Assembly (NCBI GenBank): GCA_964541085.1
Contig: CAZIPA010000046.1
Coordinates: 1 to 11,857 of the forward strand
From: UBA4644 sp964541085
GTDB taxonomy: Bacteria; Bacillota; Clostridia; Oscillospirales; Butyricicoccaceae
Length of the DNA: 11,857 nt
Direction: 5' to 3'
Position 1 is the stretch's first letter. Every line of letters starts with the position of its first letter. The notes beneath the pieces were generated by a model. The model was given only the letters and a program-made list of their open reading frames with translations. It did not search any database and had not been told where the DNA came from. Made by a program: the position numbers and the translations under genes. Shown piece by piece: positions 4,974 to 11,857 of this stretch.

Positions 4974-6173
4974 TTACTTGACCAGATTCATGGTATCCAT
5001 GGCGATCATCAGCTCTTCGTTGGTGGGGATGAGCAGGACCTTCACCTTGGAGTCGGCGGCGGAGATGACGGCTTCCTTGCCGCGAACGGCGTTGGCCTCG
5101 GCATCCATCTTCACACCCATGAACTCCAGACCGGAGGCGATATCCATCCGCTGGGACTTGGAGTTTTCGCCCACACCGGCGGTAAAGATAATGGCATCCA
5201 CGCCACCCATGGCGGCAGCGTAAGCGCCGATGAGCTTCTTCACGCCATAGTTGAACATATCCACGGCCAGACCGGCACGCTCGTTGCCCTTCTTGTGAGC
5301 ATCTTCCAGATCACGGAAGTCGGAGGAAACACCGGAAACGCCCTGTACGCCGGACTTCTTGTTGAGGATGTTCAGCATCTGGTCGATGTCAATGCCGTGC
5401 TTGTTCATGAGATACTGCAAAATACCGGCATCCAGATCACCGGCACGGGTGCCCATGGGCAGACCGGCCAGCGGCGTAAAGCCCATGGAGGTATCCACGC
5501 TCTTGCCGCCGTCCACGGCGGTAACGGAAGAACCGTTGCCCAGATGGCAGGAGATCAGCTTCAGTTCCTCGGGCTTCTTGCCCAGCATAGCGGCAGCACG
5601 GGCAGCCACATACTTGTGAGAGGTGCCGTGGAAGCCATAGCGGCGCACCTTGTCCTCGGCATAATATTCATAGGGCAGGGCGTACATATAGGCCTTGGCG
5701 GGCATGGTCTGATGGAAAGCAGTGTCAAACACAGCCACCATGGGAACGCCGGGCAGCACCTTCTGGCAGGCACGGATGCCGATCAGGTTGGCGGGATTGT
5801 GCAGGGGAGCCAGAGGATTGCAGTCCTCGATGGCCTTCAGCACTTCATCGGTGATGACCACGGAAGAAGCAAAGGCTTCGCCGCCGTGAACCACACGATG
5901 ACCCACAGCGTCGATCTCCTTCATGGAAGCGATCACGCCGTTCTTCTCATCCACCAGCGCGTTCAGAACTGCCTGAATGGCTTCGGAATGGGTGGGCATT
6001 GCCACATCCACGGCATCCAGCTTTTCCTTGCCCTCCAACTGGGGCTTGTAGGTGAACTTGCCGTCGATGCCGATGCGCTCGCACAGACCCTTGGCCAGCA
6101 GCTCACCGCTCTGGGGATTCAGCAGCTGATACTTCAGAGAAGAGCTGCCTGCATTGATGACTAAAACATTCAT
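4974..6173 (-). CDS. ackA: Acetate kinase
   Basis: The 399-residue cytoplasmic enzyme interconverts acetyl phosphate plus ADP and acetate plus ATP; it is the ATP-yielding step of fermentation. All hallmark residues are visible: Asn7 and the N-A-G-S-S-S loop, Arg93 in H-R-V-V-H-G-G, Asp150 in F-D-T-A-F-H-Q-T-M-P, His182 in F-H-G-T-S-H, Arg243 in M-G-T-R-A-G-D-L-D and Glu386 in P-T-N-E-E. The length equals the usual size of about 400. A GTG at 6185 also opens the frame but lies in the AGGAG ribosome site (6185-6189), so ATG 6173 is the start; the spacing of 11 is a little long. No phosphotransacetylase gene is adjacent. The tmcAL gene, whose product uses acetate, lies divergently upstream. Confidence 0.97.
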   Translation of the reverse strand: MNVLVINAGSSSLKYQLLNPQSGELLAKGLCERIGIDGKFTYKPQLEGKEKLDAVDVAMPTHSEAIQAVLNALVDEKNGVIASMKEIDAVGHRVVHGGEAFASSVVITDEVLKAIEDCNPLAPLHNPANLIGIRACQKVLPGVPMVAVFDTAFHQTMPAKAYMYALPYEYYAEDKVRRYGFHGTSHKYVAARAAAMLGKKPEELKLISCHLGNGSSVTAVDGGKSVDTSMGFTPLAGLPMGTRAGDLDAGILQYLMNKHGIDIDQMLNILNKKSGVQGVSGVSSDFRDLEDAHKKGNERAGLAVDMFNYGVKKLIGAYAAAMGGVDAIIFTAGVGENSKSQRMDIASGLEFMGVKMDAEANAVRGKEAVISAADSKVKVLLIPTNEELMIAMDTMNLVK

Positions 6174-6280
6174 TTTTTTGCACACTCCTGTATGTTATAT
6201 TTTCAAGTTTTATGATACAATGAAATCACCTGATATTTTACACGATTCTTTTGGGTTTTACAACCCTTTCGGAGGTTTTT

Positions 6281-7495
6281 ATGCGGATTTGCGGCGTGAT
6301 TTCGGAATACAATCCCCTGCACAGCGGCCATGCCTATCATTTAGCGGAAATTCGGCGGCAGCTGGGGGAGGACTGCGCGGTGGTTTGCTGTATGTCCGGA
6401 AGCTTTGTCCAGCGGGGAGAGGCGGCGCTGCTGCCCAAGCATCTGCGGGCACAGGCGGCGGTGTGCCATGGAGCTGATCTGGTGGTGGAAAATCCCGTGC
6501 CCTATGCCCTCAGCTCGGCGGAGGGTTTTGCCCAAAACGGTGTGCGCGTTCTCCATGGGCTGGGTGTGCTGACCCATCTCAGCTTTGGCGCGGAGGATGC
6601 GGACCCGGACTGGCTGCTGGAAACGGCCTCCATTCTGCTGGAGCATGATACTGTGGCCGCCACGCTGGCCCAGCTGAAAACCGGCATTTCCTATGCTGCC
6701 GCCCGGGAGCGGGCGCTGTTTGAGCGGATGCAGGAGCGGGCCGCACTGGTGCAAAAGCCCAACAATATTCTGGCGGTGGAATATTGCAAGGCGGTGCTGC
6801 GGCAGCAGCTTTCGCTGGAACTGGTGCCCATTGCCCGCAAAGGTGCGGCGCACGATGCAGTCCAGCCGCTGGAGCACGCATCGGCCTCGCAGCTGCGGCA
6901 GTGGATCCGGGCGGGAGAGACGGAAAAGGCCCTGCCCTATCTGCCCCAAACCTCCGCACAGCTGCTTCTTCAGGCCATGGAGGAGGGCCGGGCGCTGCTG
7001 TCGCCGGAGCGGCTGGAAAATGCCATGCTGTCCCGGCTGATCCGTCTGTCTCCGGAGGAGCTTGCCCTGCTGCCCGATGCGGCTGAGGGATTGGAGCATC
7101 GGCTGTATCATGCCATTCAGGCCGCCTCCACGCCGGAAGAAATCGCCATGACGGCCAAAACCCGGCGGTATGCCCTGTCCCGCATCAGGCGAATGCTGCT
7201 GTGCGCCTATCTGGGAATCACGGCGGAGGATGCGGCCATTCCCGCTCCCTATATCCGGGTGCTGGCCATGAACGGGCGGGGACAGGAGGTGCTGCGGCTG
7301 GCACGGAAGCAGGCAACGCTGCCCATTCTCACCAAGCCCGCTCATGTGGAGCGCCTGTCGCCGGAGGCCCGGCGGGTGTTTTCGCTGGAGGCGCAGAGCT
7401 GCGATCTGTATCATCTGGCCCTGCCCGGCTGGAGGAGCCTTCCCCACGGTGCGGACTGGCGCCAGACCGCCGTGCGTGTGGAAACGGAAAATTGA
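6281..7495 (+). CDS. tmcAL: tRNA(Met) cytidine acetate ligase (TmcAL, YlbM family)
   Basis: The 404-residue protein activates acetate with ATP and acetylates the wobble cytidine of elongator tRNA-Met to N4-acetylcytidine, preventing misreading of isoleucine codons. The nucleotidyltransferase-like core is clear: G-V-I-S-E-Y-N-P-L-H-S-G-H at 5-17 with the H-x-G-H motif, V-C-C-M-S-G-S-F-V-Q-R-G-E at 35-47, the G-A-D-L-V-V-E-N-P-V-P-Y-A-L-S-S-A-E-G-F-A stretch at 64-84, and N-N-I-L-A-V-E-Y in the middle. Length fits the family (about 400). An upstream in-frame ATG at 6251 is rejected because GGAGG (6271-6275) sits five bases before ATG 6281 and the family starts right at G-V-I-x-E-Y-N-P. The gene is single, ended by a hairpin at 7516-7540. 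Confidence 0.93.
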   Translation: MRICGVISEYNPLHSGHAYHLAEIRRQLGEDCAVVCCMSGSFVQRGEAALLPKHLRAQAAVCHGADLVVENPVPYALSSAEGFAQNGVRVLHGLGVLTHLSFGAEDADPDWLLETASILLEHDTVAATLAQLKTGISYAAARERALFERMQERAALVQKPNNILAVEYCKAVLRQQLSLELVPIARKGAAHDAVQPLEHASASQLRQWIRAGETEKALPYLPQTSAQLLLQAMEEGRALLSPERLENAMLSRLIRLSPEELALLPDAAEGLEHRLYHAIQAASTPEEIAMTAKTRRYALSRIRRMLLCAYLGITAEDAAIPAPYIRVLAMNGRGQEVLRLARKQATLPILTKPAHVERLSPEARRVFSLEAQSCDLYHLALPGWRSLPHGADWRQTAVRVETEN

Positions 7496-7818
7496 GCTTC
7501 GAAAAATGACAAAAGAAAGGCACGGGAAACCGTGCCTTTTGTTATGTGTGTGCCGGACTCGCCTGTAAGAGTTGCCGCTGCGGACTCCGGGGCTTCAGCT
7601 GTGATATACATCCTTGGCGATGGTCTGACTCTCTGTGCCGCATCATTCCGGAGCAGCCCGTTTTTCGTGTAGACCGTGTTAAAATACAGCTCGTTGCCCA
7701 GCTTTGCAGTGGTAATATCCTCGTCACCCATTGCGGCGAAGTAGAGATTGGAGGCGTAGCTGTCCGCAACCGCCAGAAAGGCATCCCCTTTTACCTTTGC
7801 CTGTCGATTTGTTTCCAT
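7411..7818 (-). CDS. Unrecognised small protein, probably altered at its C-terminus
   Basis: From ATG 7818 the frame gives 135 residues beginning METNRQAKVKGDAFLAVADS. No known family was recognised and there is no signal peptide or membrane segment. The start is supported by an AAGGA-type ribosome site at about 7829-7834 and a good minus-strand promoter at 7881-7909. The first 90 or so residues look like genuine coding sequence (Y-F-A-A-M-G-D-E-D-I-T-T-A-K-L-G-N-E-L-Y-F). After that the frame runs through the bidirectional terminator and about 85 bases into the antisense of tmcAL before stopping at 7411. A TAA in another frame lies at about 7542, just before the terminator, so a late one-base indel probably removed the original stop. 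It is divergent from the XRE regulator and likely controlled by it. Confidence 0.5.
   Translation of the reverse strand: METNRQAKVKGDAFLAVADSYASNLYFAAMGDEDITTAKLGNELYFNTVYTKNGLLRNDAAQRVRPSPRMYITAEAPESAAATLTGESGTHITKGTVSRAFLLSFFEAQFSVSTRTAVWRQSAPWGRLLQPGRAR
7516..7540. terminator. Bidirectional terminator between tmcAL and the minus-strand ORF
   Basis: A perfect 10-bp stem has arms 7516-7525 and 7530-7539, a GAAA loop and T runs on both strands (TTTT ends the plus-strand side, CTTTTG the minus-strand side). Confidence 0.85.
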
Positions 7819-7841
7819 AGAATACCATCCTTTCTTCTTAT

Positions 7842-7932
7842 AAACTACATAGGCACATTTTAGCCTATGCGGTTTATGTAATTCTATCATTTCCGCCTAT
7901 ATAATTCAAGTATAATTTTACTGTATAGGCGG
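7842..7932. promoter_or_regulatory. Shared control region with four GCCTAT half-sites
   Basis: The hexamer GCCTAT/ATAGGC occurs at 7849-7854, 7863-7868, 7895-7900 and 7925-7930. The first two form an inverted repeat CATAGGC-N8-GCCTATG, extended by AAAC/GTTT to 7842-7875. The other two form CCGCCTATA-N22-TATAGGCGG (7893-7932). The outer pair brackets a TATAAT (7911-7916), the likely -10 of the XRE gene, and the last half-site covers that gene's ribosome binding site. This is a typical autoregulatory operator arrangement. Confidence 0.65.
7881..7909 (-). promoter_or_regulatory. Promoter of the minus-strand small gene
   Basis: On the minus strand TTGAAT (7904-7909), 17 bases and TAGAAT (7881-7886) form a good sigma-A match. 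It overlaps GCCTAT half-sites and lies just upstream of the inverted repeat 7842-7875. Confidence 0.65.
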
Positions 7933-7939
7933 GATTTCT

Positions 7940-8272
7940 ATGGATTATTACAAAATCGGTCAGCAGATCCGCAAGCTTCGTAAGGCACACGGCCTGTCTC
8001 AGGAGGCTCTGGCCGAGAAAATCAACATCTCCACCACCCACATGAGCCACATCGAAACCGGAAACACCAAGCTGAGTCTGCCGGTATTTGTGGACATTGC
8101 CGCTGCGCTGAATGTCCGCATGGATGCGCTTCTGGGCAGTGCTTCCACGGCCACCACCAGTGCGGCACTGGAGGAGATTGCAGAGGTGCTGGAGCGCTGC
8201 AACGCAAGTCAGGCCCAAATGCTGGCCGAGCTGGTAAAGGCCGCAAAGCTCTCCATGGACAAATATCTGTGA
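7940..8272 (+). CDS. XRE-family transcriptional regulator
   Basis: In this 110-residue protein the Cro/C1-type helix-turn-helix spans about 6-60: I-G-Q-Q-I-R-K-L-R-K-A-H-G-L-S-Q-E-A-L-A-E-K-I-N-I-S, then the recognition helix (T-T-H-M-S-H-I-E-T-G) and L-S-L-P-V-F-V-D-I-A-A-A-L-N-V. Residues 70-110 are a helical tail likely used for dimerisation. The start is ATG 7940, preceded by GGCGGGA (7928-7934). It most likely represses itself and the divergent small gene through the GCCTAT half-sites. There are no phage or plasmid genes around it, so a stand-alone chromosomal switch is the simplest view. Confidence 0.9.
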   Translation: MDYYKIGQQIRKLRKAHGLSQEALAEKINISTTHMSHIETGNTKLSLPVFVDIAAALNVRMDALLGSASTATTSAALEEIAEVLERCNASQAQMLAELVKAAKLSMDKYL

Positions 8273-8278
8273 TACAAT

Positions 8279-8316
8279 AAGGGCCCCGGTAGGCATAATA
8301 CCGAAGCCCTTTTTCT
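8279..8316 (+). terminator. Terminator after the XRE gene
   Basis: AAGGGC (8279-8284) pairs with GCCCTT (8306-8311) around an inner CGGTA/TACCG stem with a 2x2 internal loop, followed by a T-rich tract. The minus-strand LUD gene ends from the other side at 8328. Confidence 0.8.
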
Positions 8317-8327
8317 TTTTGTTCTTT

Positions 8328-8927
8328 TTAATACCCCAACGCCTCGTCCACCAGCACGACCTCCATCTCGCCGACACCGTGAACCTTTTCCATCAGGATG
8401 CTCATGGCCCGGCAGATGCGCTGGGGTGACTGGCAATCATGGCAGCGGGGCGGATCAGTGAGGGCGCAGGGGGTCTGCCGCTGCAAACGGCGGGCATTCA
8501 GCGGCGCGGCAAGGTTGCGGGCGCGGGAAATGGCCGAGGGCAGGTCAGGAGCAAGCTTGTTTGCGCCCACCACAAAAATCACCTTTTCATGTCCGTACAG
8601 GGTAGCGGCCACCCGGTTGCCGGTGCCGTCAATGTTGACCAGCTCACCGGTCTCCGCCAGACCGTTTACCGAGGACAGATAGACCTGCGCTGCGGCAGCC
8701 TGTGCCAGCGTTTCCGGGCCCGGCAAGACCCAGTGCCAGAAGACGGTGTTGTTTTGTTGCAGCAGCGCATACAGGCCCAGCTGCTGCAGGGTCACGCTGC
8801 CGCCCATGCCCACGGTTTTGCCGGAAATGCCTGCGGCAATGGCCCGGGCAGCCTCCTGGGCTGTGGCATAATGAGAGACGGTAAAGCCCCGCTCACGCAA
8901 GGCACGAAGGGTCTTTTCCGGATACAT
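8328..8927 (-). CDS. LUD-domain protein (LutC/YkgG-like)
   Basis: The 199-residue LUD (DUF162) protein has family motifs G-M-G-G-S-V-T at 40-46, Y-L-S-S-V-N-G-L-A-E-T-G-E-L-V-N-I-D-G-T-G-N-R at 83-105, and a cysteine cluster (Cys154, Cys162, Cys165, Cys172; C-H-D-C-Q-S-P-Q-R-I-C) that may hold a metal or cluster. The family includes lactate-oxidation subunits, but this stand-alone clostridial form has no assigned reaction, and no lutA or lutB neighbour is present. The start ATG lies one base after the ligA stop, with AGGAGGA (8936-8942) in the end of ligA, so it is translationally coupled to ligA. Whether it has any DNA-repair link is unknown; the pairing may simply be operon convenience. Confidence 0.88.
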   Translation of the reverse strand: MYPEKTLRALRERGFTVSHYATAQEAARAIAAGISGKTVGMGGSVTLQQLGLYALLQQNNTVFWHWVLPGPETLAQAAAAQVYLSSVNGLAETGELVNIDGTGNRVAATLYGHEKVIFVVGANKLAPDLPSAISRARNLAAPLNARRLQRQTPCALTDPPRCHDCQSPQRICRAMSILMEKVHGVGEMEVVLVDEALGY

Positions 8928-8928
8928 A

Positions 8929-10923
8929 TCAGTTTTCCTCCTGCATCATAGCTTCTGCCTCGTCTTCCGTCAGCAGAGGAACGCCCAGACTCTGGGCCTT
9001 TTGCAGCTTGGAGCCTGCGTCCTCTCCGGCGATGAGATAGGAGGTCTTTTTGGAAACAGAGCCGGAAACCTTTCCGCCGTGCTGCTGCACCAGCTGGGTC
9101 ATCTCCTGCCGGGAATGTCTGGCCAGCGTTCCGGTGATGACAAAGGTCAGTCCGTCCAGACGGTGGCTCAACCGTTCCTCCGGCTGGGTCATATTCACAC
9201 CGGCCTCCCGCAGACGGGAGATCAGATGACTGCCCTGTGGACTGTGCAGCCAGCGGCAGAGGTTGTCCGCCGTAATGCCGCCGATATCCGGAATGCTGCA
9301 AAGCTCCTCCGGCGTGGTTTCCAGCAGCCTGTCCATGGTGCCAAACTGGCGGGCCAGCAGCTGCGCCGCCTTTTGTCCCACCTGACGAATGCCAAAGGCG
9401 AACAGCAGACGGGACAGGGGCTGCTGCCTGCTCTTTTCAATGGCACGAATCAGATTCTGTGCGGATTTTTCGCCCATGTGCTCCAGCGATGCCACATCCT
9501 CTGCCCGCAGCGTGTAAAGGTCTGCCGGAGATGCCGCCAGAGAATGCTCCACCAGCAGCTGCACCAGCGCCGGGCCCAGACCGTCAATGTCCATGGCATC
9601 CCGTCCGGCAAAATGGGTGATGCTGCGCAGCAGCTGGGCCGGACATTCTGCACCGGTACAGCGGAATGCGGCCTCACCTTCCTCCTGCACCACCGGTGCA
9701 CCGCATACGGGACACCGTTCCGGCATCTGGAATACCGCCGTATTTTCAGGCCGCCGGGCATGATCCACACCCAGCACCTCCGGGATGATATCGCCCGCCT
9801 TGCGCACCTGAATGATATCGCCCACACGGATATCCCGCTGCCGGATAAAGTCCAGATTGTGCAGTGTGGCCCGGCTGACGGTTGTGCCCGCCAGTCGAAC
9901 CGGATCAAAAACTGCGTTGGGTGTCAGCACACCGGTGCGGCCCACCTGAATCACAATGTCCAGCAGTCGGGCGGACTTTTCCTCCGGGGGAAATTTGTAG
10001 GCAATGGCCCAGCGGGGACACTTTGCCGTGGAGCCCAGCGCCTCCCGCACGGCCAGCTCATTGACCTTAATCACAATGCCGTCAATGCCGCAGGGAAGGG
10101 TCTCCCGGCAGTCTCCGGCTGTATGGATAAACTGGATCAGCTCCTCCGGCTCCCGGGCCACAATATAGGGCTCCACCACCTTGCAGCCCTGCTCCTTCAA
10201 AAATTGCAGAGTCTCATCGTGGGTGCGGAAGCCCGCCTCCCGGGCGTTTTGCAGATTGAAGCAGTAAATGGAAAGCTTGCGTTTTGCGCAAATGCTGCTG
10301 TCCAGCTGACGAAGGGAACCGGCAGCTGCGTTGCGGGGATTGGCAAACAGCGCCTCCTCCGCCGCCTCCCGCTGGGCATTCAGCCGCTGGAACACCTTCA
10401 CCGGCATGAATACCTCTCCCCGCACCCACAGGGAACGCCGGTCGGGAATCTCCATGGGAATGTCAAAAATGGTGCGGAGGTTTTCCGTCACATCCTCACC
10501 CACACGGCCGTCTCCCCGGGTGGCGCCCTGGACAAAGGTGCCGTTTTCATAGTGGAGACACACCGAAAGACCGTCGATCTTCAGCTCTGCCGTATAGGTC
10601 GTGCCGGGAAACTGCTCCTGTACCCGCCGGTGAAACTCCCGAATCTCCGCAAAGGAAAACACATCCTGAAGACTCTCCATGGGATAGGGATGATGCACCT
10701 CCGCAAAGCCCTCCTGCACCGAGCCGATCACCCGGCGGGTGGGAGAATCCGGCAGGGCATACTGGGGATACTGCGCCTCCAGCTCCCGCAGATGCCGCTG
10801 CATTTCGTCATATTCAAAATCGGAAATTTCCGGCGCGTCCTCATTATAATACAGTCGTGCATGGCGCAGCAGCTCCTGTGTCAGCTGCTGCATTTCCTGC
10901 TGAATCCGTTTCATGTTCCGCAT
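8929..10923 (-). CDS. ligA: NAD-dependent DNA ligase LigA
   Basis: The 664-residue enzyme seals nicks with NAD in replication and repair. Domain order is complete: N-terminal Ia domain (H-A-R-L-Y-Y-N-E-D), adenylation domain with catalytic Lys115 in L-K-I-D-G, OB domain, a four-Cys zinc site (Cys404, 407, 422, 427 in C-P-V-C and C-T-G-A-E-C), helix-hairpin-helix repeats, and a BRCT domain at about 585-664. The size matches the usual 660-680. An earlier ATG at 10956 overlaps the -10 of the promoter, so it cannot be the start of that transcript. ATG 10923 has GGGAG (10928-10932) at four bases and is preferred; ATG 10914 is the alternative. The gene heads an operon with the LUD gene and is probably essential. 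Confidence 0.97.
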   Translation of the reverse strand: MRNMKRIQQEMQQLTQELLRHARLYYNEDAPEISDFEYDEMQRHLRELEAQYPQYALPDSPTRRVIGSVQEGFAEVHHPYPMESLQDVFSFAEIREFHRRVQEQFPGTTYTAELKIDGLSVCLHYENGTFVQGATRGDGRVGEDVTENLRTIFDIPMEIPDRRSLWVRGEVFMPVKVFQRLNAQREAAEEALFANPRNAAAGSLRQLDSSICAKRKLSIYCFNLQNAREAGFRTHDETLQFLKEQGCKVVEPYIVAREPEELIQFIHTAGDCRETLPCGIDGIVIKVNELAVREALGSTAKCPRWAIAYKFPPEEKSARLLDIVIQVGRTGVLTPNAVFDPVRLAGTTVSRATLHNLDFIRQRDIRVGDIIQVRKAGDIIPEVLGVDHARRPENTAVFQMPERCPVCGAPVVQEEGEAAFRCTGAECPAQLLRSITHFAGRDAMDIDGLGPALVQLLVEHSLAASPADLYTLRAEDVASLEHMGEKSAQNLIRAIEKSRQQPLSRLLFAFGIRQVGQKAAQLLARQFGTMDRLLETTPEELCSIPDIGGITADNLCRWLHSPQGSHLISRLREAGVNMTQPEERLSHRLDGLTFVITGTLARHSRQEMTQLVQQHGGKVSGSVSKKTSYLIAGEDAGSKLQKAQSLGVPLLTEDEAEAMMQEEN

Positions 10924-10946
10924 CACGCTCCCATTCTTATGGCAGA

Positions 10947-10975
10947 ATGATAGCATATTTTCCAGCTGATTTCAA
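10947..10975 (-). promoter_or_regulatory. Promoter of ligA
   Basis: On the minus strand TTGAAA (10970-10975), 17 bases and TATCAT (10947-10952) form the promoter. The -35 overlaps the stop codon of the upstream yunB, which would give ligA sporulation-independent expression. Confidence 0.7.
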
Positions 10976-11616
10976 CCGTCTCCGCCCCGTTCGCCCAGCG
11001 CTCCGTAGACGGAGGGAACCTCTCCCCGAATGAGCACCTCACCCAGCAGCGCCTGCCGGGTGCAGCTGATCTGCCGCGCTTCTCCCGGCAAAATCACCGT
11101 GACCGTCACCGAAAGCTCCAGCGTCAGACTGTACAGCACCTGATTCACTCCGGCATCCCGCAGACTGCTGCGCACCTGCACCTCTCCGTCCCCCACGGGC
11201 ACCACCCGCAGAGGGATCCCGGGCCCCCGTCCCAGCAGCAGGGGACTGCCCGACAGGGTGCCCAGCGCCACCTGCTGAGGCGCACTCTCCAGCTGCTCCA
11301 GCTGCCGCAGCAGCTCCTGTCCCGCCGCCGCCCGGCAGCGATGCAGCGCCTGTCCATCCAGCACCAGCCGATCCTCCCCTTCATTCTCGTCCGCAGGAAA
11401 CACCGGCCCCTCGGCCATAGCCGCCTCTTCTGCCGCCAGCAGCAGCGCCTCCACCTGATTCCGGCAGTGGCTTTCTCCATATACCGCTGCCAGCTGCCCC
11501 AGACGATTTCCCGCCAGACACGCACCCGCCGCCAGCATACCCAGCAGCACAAGCCCCGCCGTCAGCCGCAGCCACCGCCGCCTTTTTCGCCGAAAGGCAT
11601 ACCATCCCAGCCCCAT
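10972..11616 (-). CDS. yunB: Sporulation protein YunB
   Basis: This 214-residue membrane-anchored protein is of the YunB family, a mother-cell gene of the sigma-E regulon in Bacillus; the molecular function is not known. A basic N-terminus (F-R-R-K-R-R-R-W) precedes one membrane segment at about 17-36. The conserved family core follows: L-G-T-L-S-G-S-P-L-L-L-G-R-G-P-G-I-P at 118-135, then V-V-P-V-G-D-G-E-V and D-A-G-V-N-Q at 154-159, ending with G-E-V-P-S-V-Y. A GGAGGGGAGG ribosome site lies just before ATG 11616. I could not find a convincing sigma-E promoter. It is in the same direction as ligA, immediately upstream. Confidence 0.88.
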   Translation of the reverse strand: MGLGWYAFRRKRRRWLRLTAGLVLLGMLAAGACLAGNRLGQLAAVYGESHCRNQVEALLLAAEEAAMAEGPVFPADENEGEDRLVLDGQALHRCRAAAGQELLRQLEQLESAPQQVALGTLSGSPLLLGRGPGIPLRVVPVGDGEVQVRSSLRDAGVNQVLYSLTLELSVTVTVILPGEARQISCTRQALLGEVLIRGEVPSVYGALGERGGDG

Positions 11617-11736
11617 AACGCACCCCTCCCCTCCAGCTTATGCAGGAATCGCCCCGGGGTGTACGGGCAGAAACCCCATCTTAAAATGTGAACTTGCCCG
11701 CACAGGCGGCTTTTTGTAACTTTTCGTTGCGCCCTA

Positions 11737-11765
11737 TTGATTTTTTATATGGTTTGCATTATAAT
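11737..11765 (+). promoter_or_regulatory. Promoter of the TetR-type gene
   Basis: TTGATT (11737-11742), 17 bases and TATAAT (11760-11765) form the promoter. An 8-bp inverted repeat, TTCGTTGC (11723-11730) and GCAACGAA (11780-11787), brackets it and may hold repressor half-sites. The rest of the 205-base gap between yunB and this gene shows only weak hairpins. Confidence 0.7.
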
Positions 11766-11821
11766 AAAACAAACGATGTGCAACGAATGTTTTGCTATAT
11801 AGGAAAGGATAGGTGCTTGCT

Positions 11822-11857
11822 ATGCCTCCAAAGCCGAAATATACAAAAGAAGAAATC
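11822..11857 (+). CDS. TetR/AcrR-type regulator, N-terminus only
   Basis: The first 12 codons (M-P-P-K-P-K-Y-T-K-E-E-I) are present; the window then ends. This opening, with a basic tail and then T-K-E-E-I, is typical of the first helix of TetR-family repressors. AGGAAAGGA-type sequence upstream serves as ribosome site, and a good promoter lies at 11737-11765. The family call rests on a short stretch and is moderate. Confidence 0.55.
   Translation, partial: MPPKPKYTKEEI

Noticed and set aside
4890..6164. Long open frame on the plus strand opposite ackA
   Set aside because: ackA has every catalytic residue in place. The antisense product is His/Gly-rich with no recognisable domain, and it starts inside terminators.
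6341..7447. Long minus-strand frame opposite tmcAL
   Set aside because: It is a shadow of a gene with clear family motifs, rich in Gln, Leu and Pro, with no ribosome binding site.
9001..10950. Very long open frame on the plus strand opposite ligA
   Set aside because: It lies antisense to a complete ligA with all domains. Its composition (many Leu, Gly, His, Gln) is what GC-rich codon bias yields on the opposite strand, and no ribosome site or family signature is present.
10924..10956. Upstream ATG of ligA
   Set aside because: It overlaps the -10 TATCAT of the ligA promoter, and the extra 11 residues are not family-like.
11656..11677. Hairpin GGGGT/ACCCC upstream of yunB
   Set aside because: The stem is only 5 bp with a 12-base loop and no T-tract; likely chance in GC-rich sequence.
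1..11857. CRISPR array or tRNA/rRNA genes
   Set aside because: No regularly spaced short repeats and no cloverleaf or rRNA-like sequence were noticed in the gaps.

Overview
The window looks like a chromosomal segment of a spore-forming, fairly GC-rich member of the Clostridia, probably Oscillospiraceae/Ruminococcaceae-like. This rests on spo0A, a spoIVB 3' end, yunB, ackA, tmcAL and ligA, strong AGGAGG-type ribosome binding sites and sigma-A-like promoters. The taxon is an inference from gene content and codon style; no taxonomic search was possible.

Region 1 (1-2159) is accessory. In Bacillus and Clostridia, spoIVB is normally followed directly by spo0A. Here the 3' end of a spoIVB-like gene (53-175, with its own terminator) is separated from spo0A by about 1.8 kb of AT-richer cargo. 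The cargo is a DUF4160/DUF2442 gene pair, with a palindrome inside its promoter, and a kinase-fold phosphotransferase of the APH family. It ends in a second, decayed copy of the same spoIVB segment (1957-2023), which runs straight into the spo0A promoter with two tandem 0A boxes. The two copies also share about 22 bases upstream of the spoIVB homology, so the structure resembles a repeat-bounded cassette or the end of an element inserted in spoIVB. The body of spoIVB is not in the window.

Region 2 (2160-4970) holds spo0A with its terminator, then a structured leader (3007-3096) that closely resembles a c-di-GMP-I (GEMM) aptamer with a G in place of one conserved A and a very short third helix. 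Next comes an unusual gene in which a GNAT acetyltransferase is fused in frame to a sugar-nucleotidyltransferase, with a ribosome binding site and ATG still present at the domain junction. A possible gene relic and two terminators follow.

Region 3 (4974-7495) has acetate kinase (minus) and tmcAL (plus), divergently arranged; both use acetate chemistry. Region 4 (7411-8316) is a small divergent pair, an unrecognised ORF (minus) and an XRE regulator (plus), around an intergenic region with four GCCTAT half-sites. Region 5 (8328-11616, minus) carries yunB, then ligA and a LUD-domain gene, with ligA and LUD translationally coupled. At the right edge a TetR-type regulator begins (11822, plus) behind a good promoter flanked by inverted repeats.

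The best candidates for something undescribed are the duplicated spoIVB 3' ends around the cargo, the GEMM-like leader ahead of the acetyltransferase-nucleotidyltransferase fusion, and the DUF4160/DUF2442 pair.
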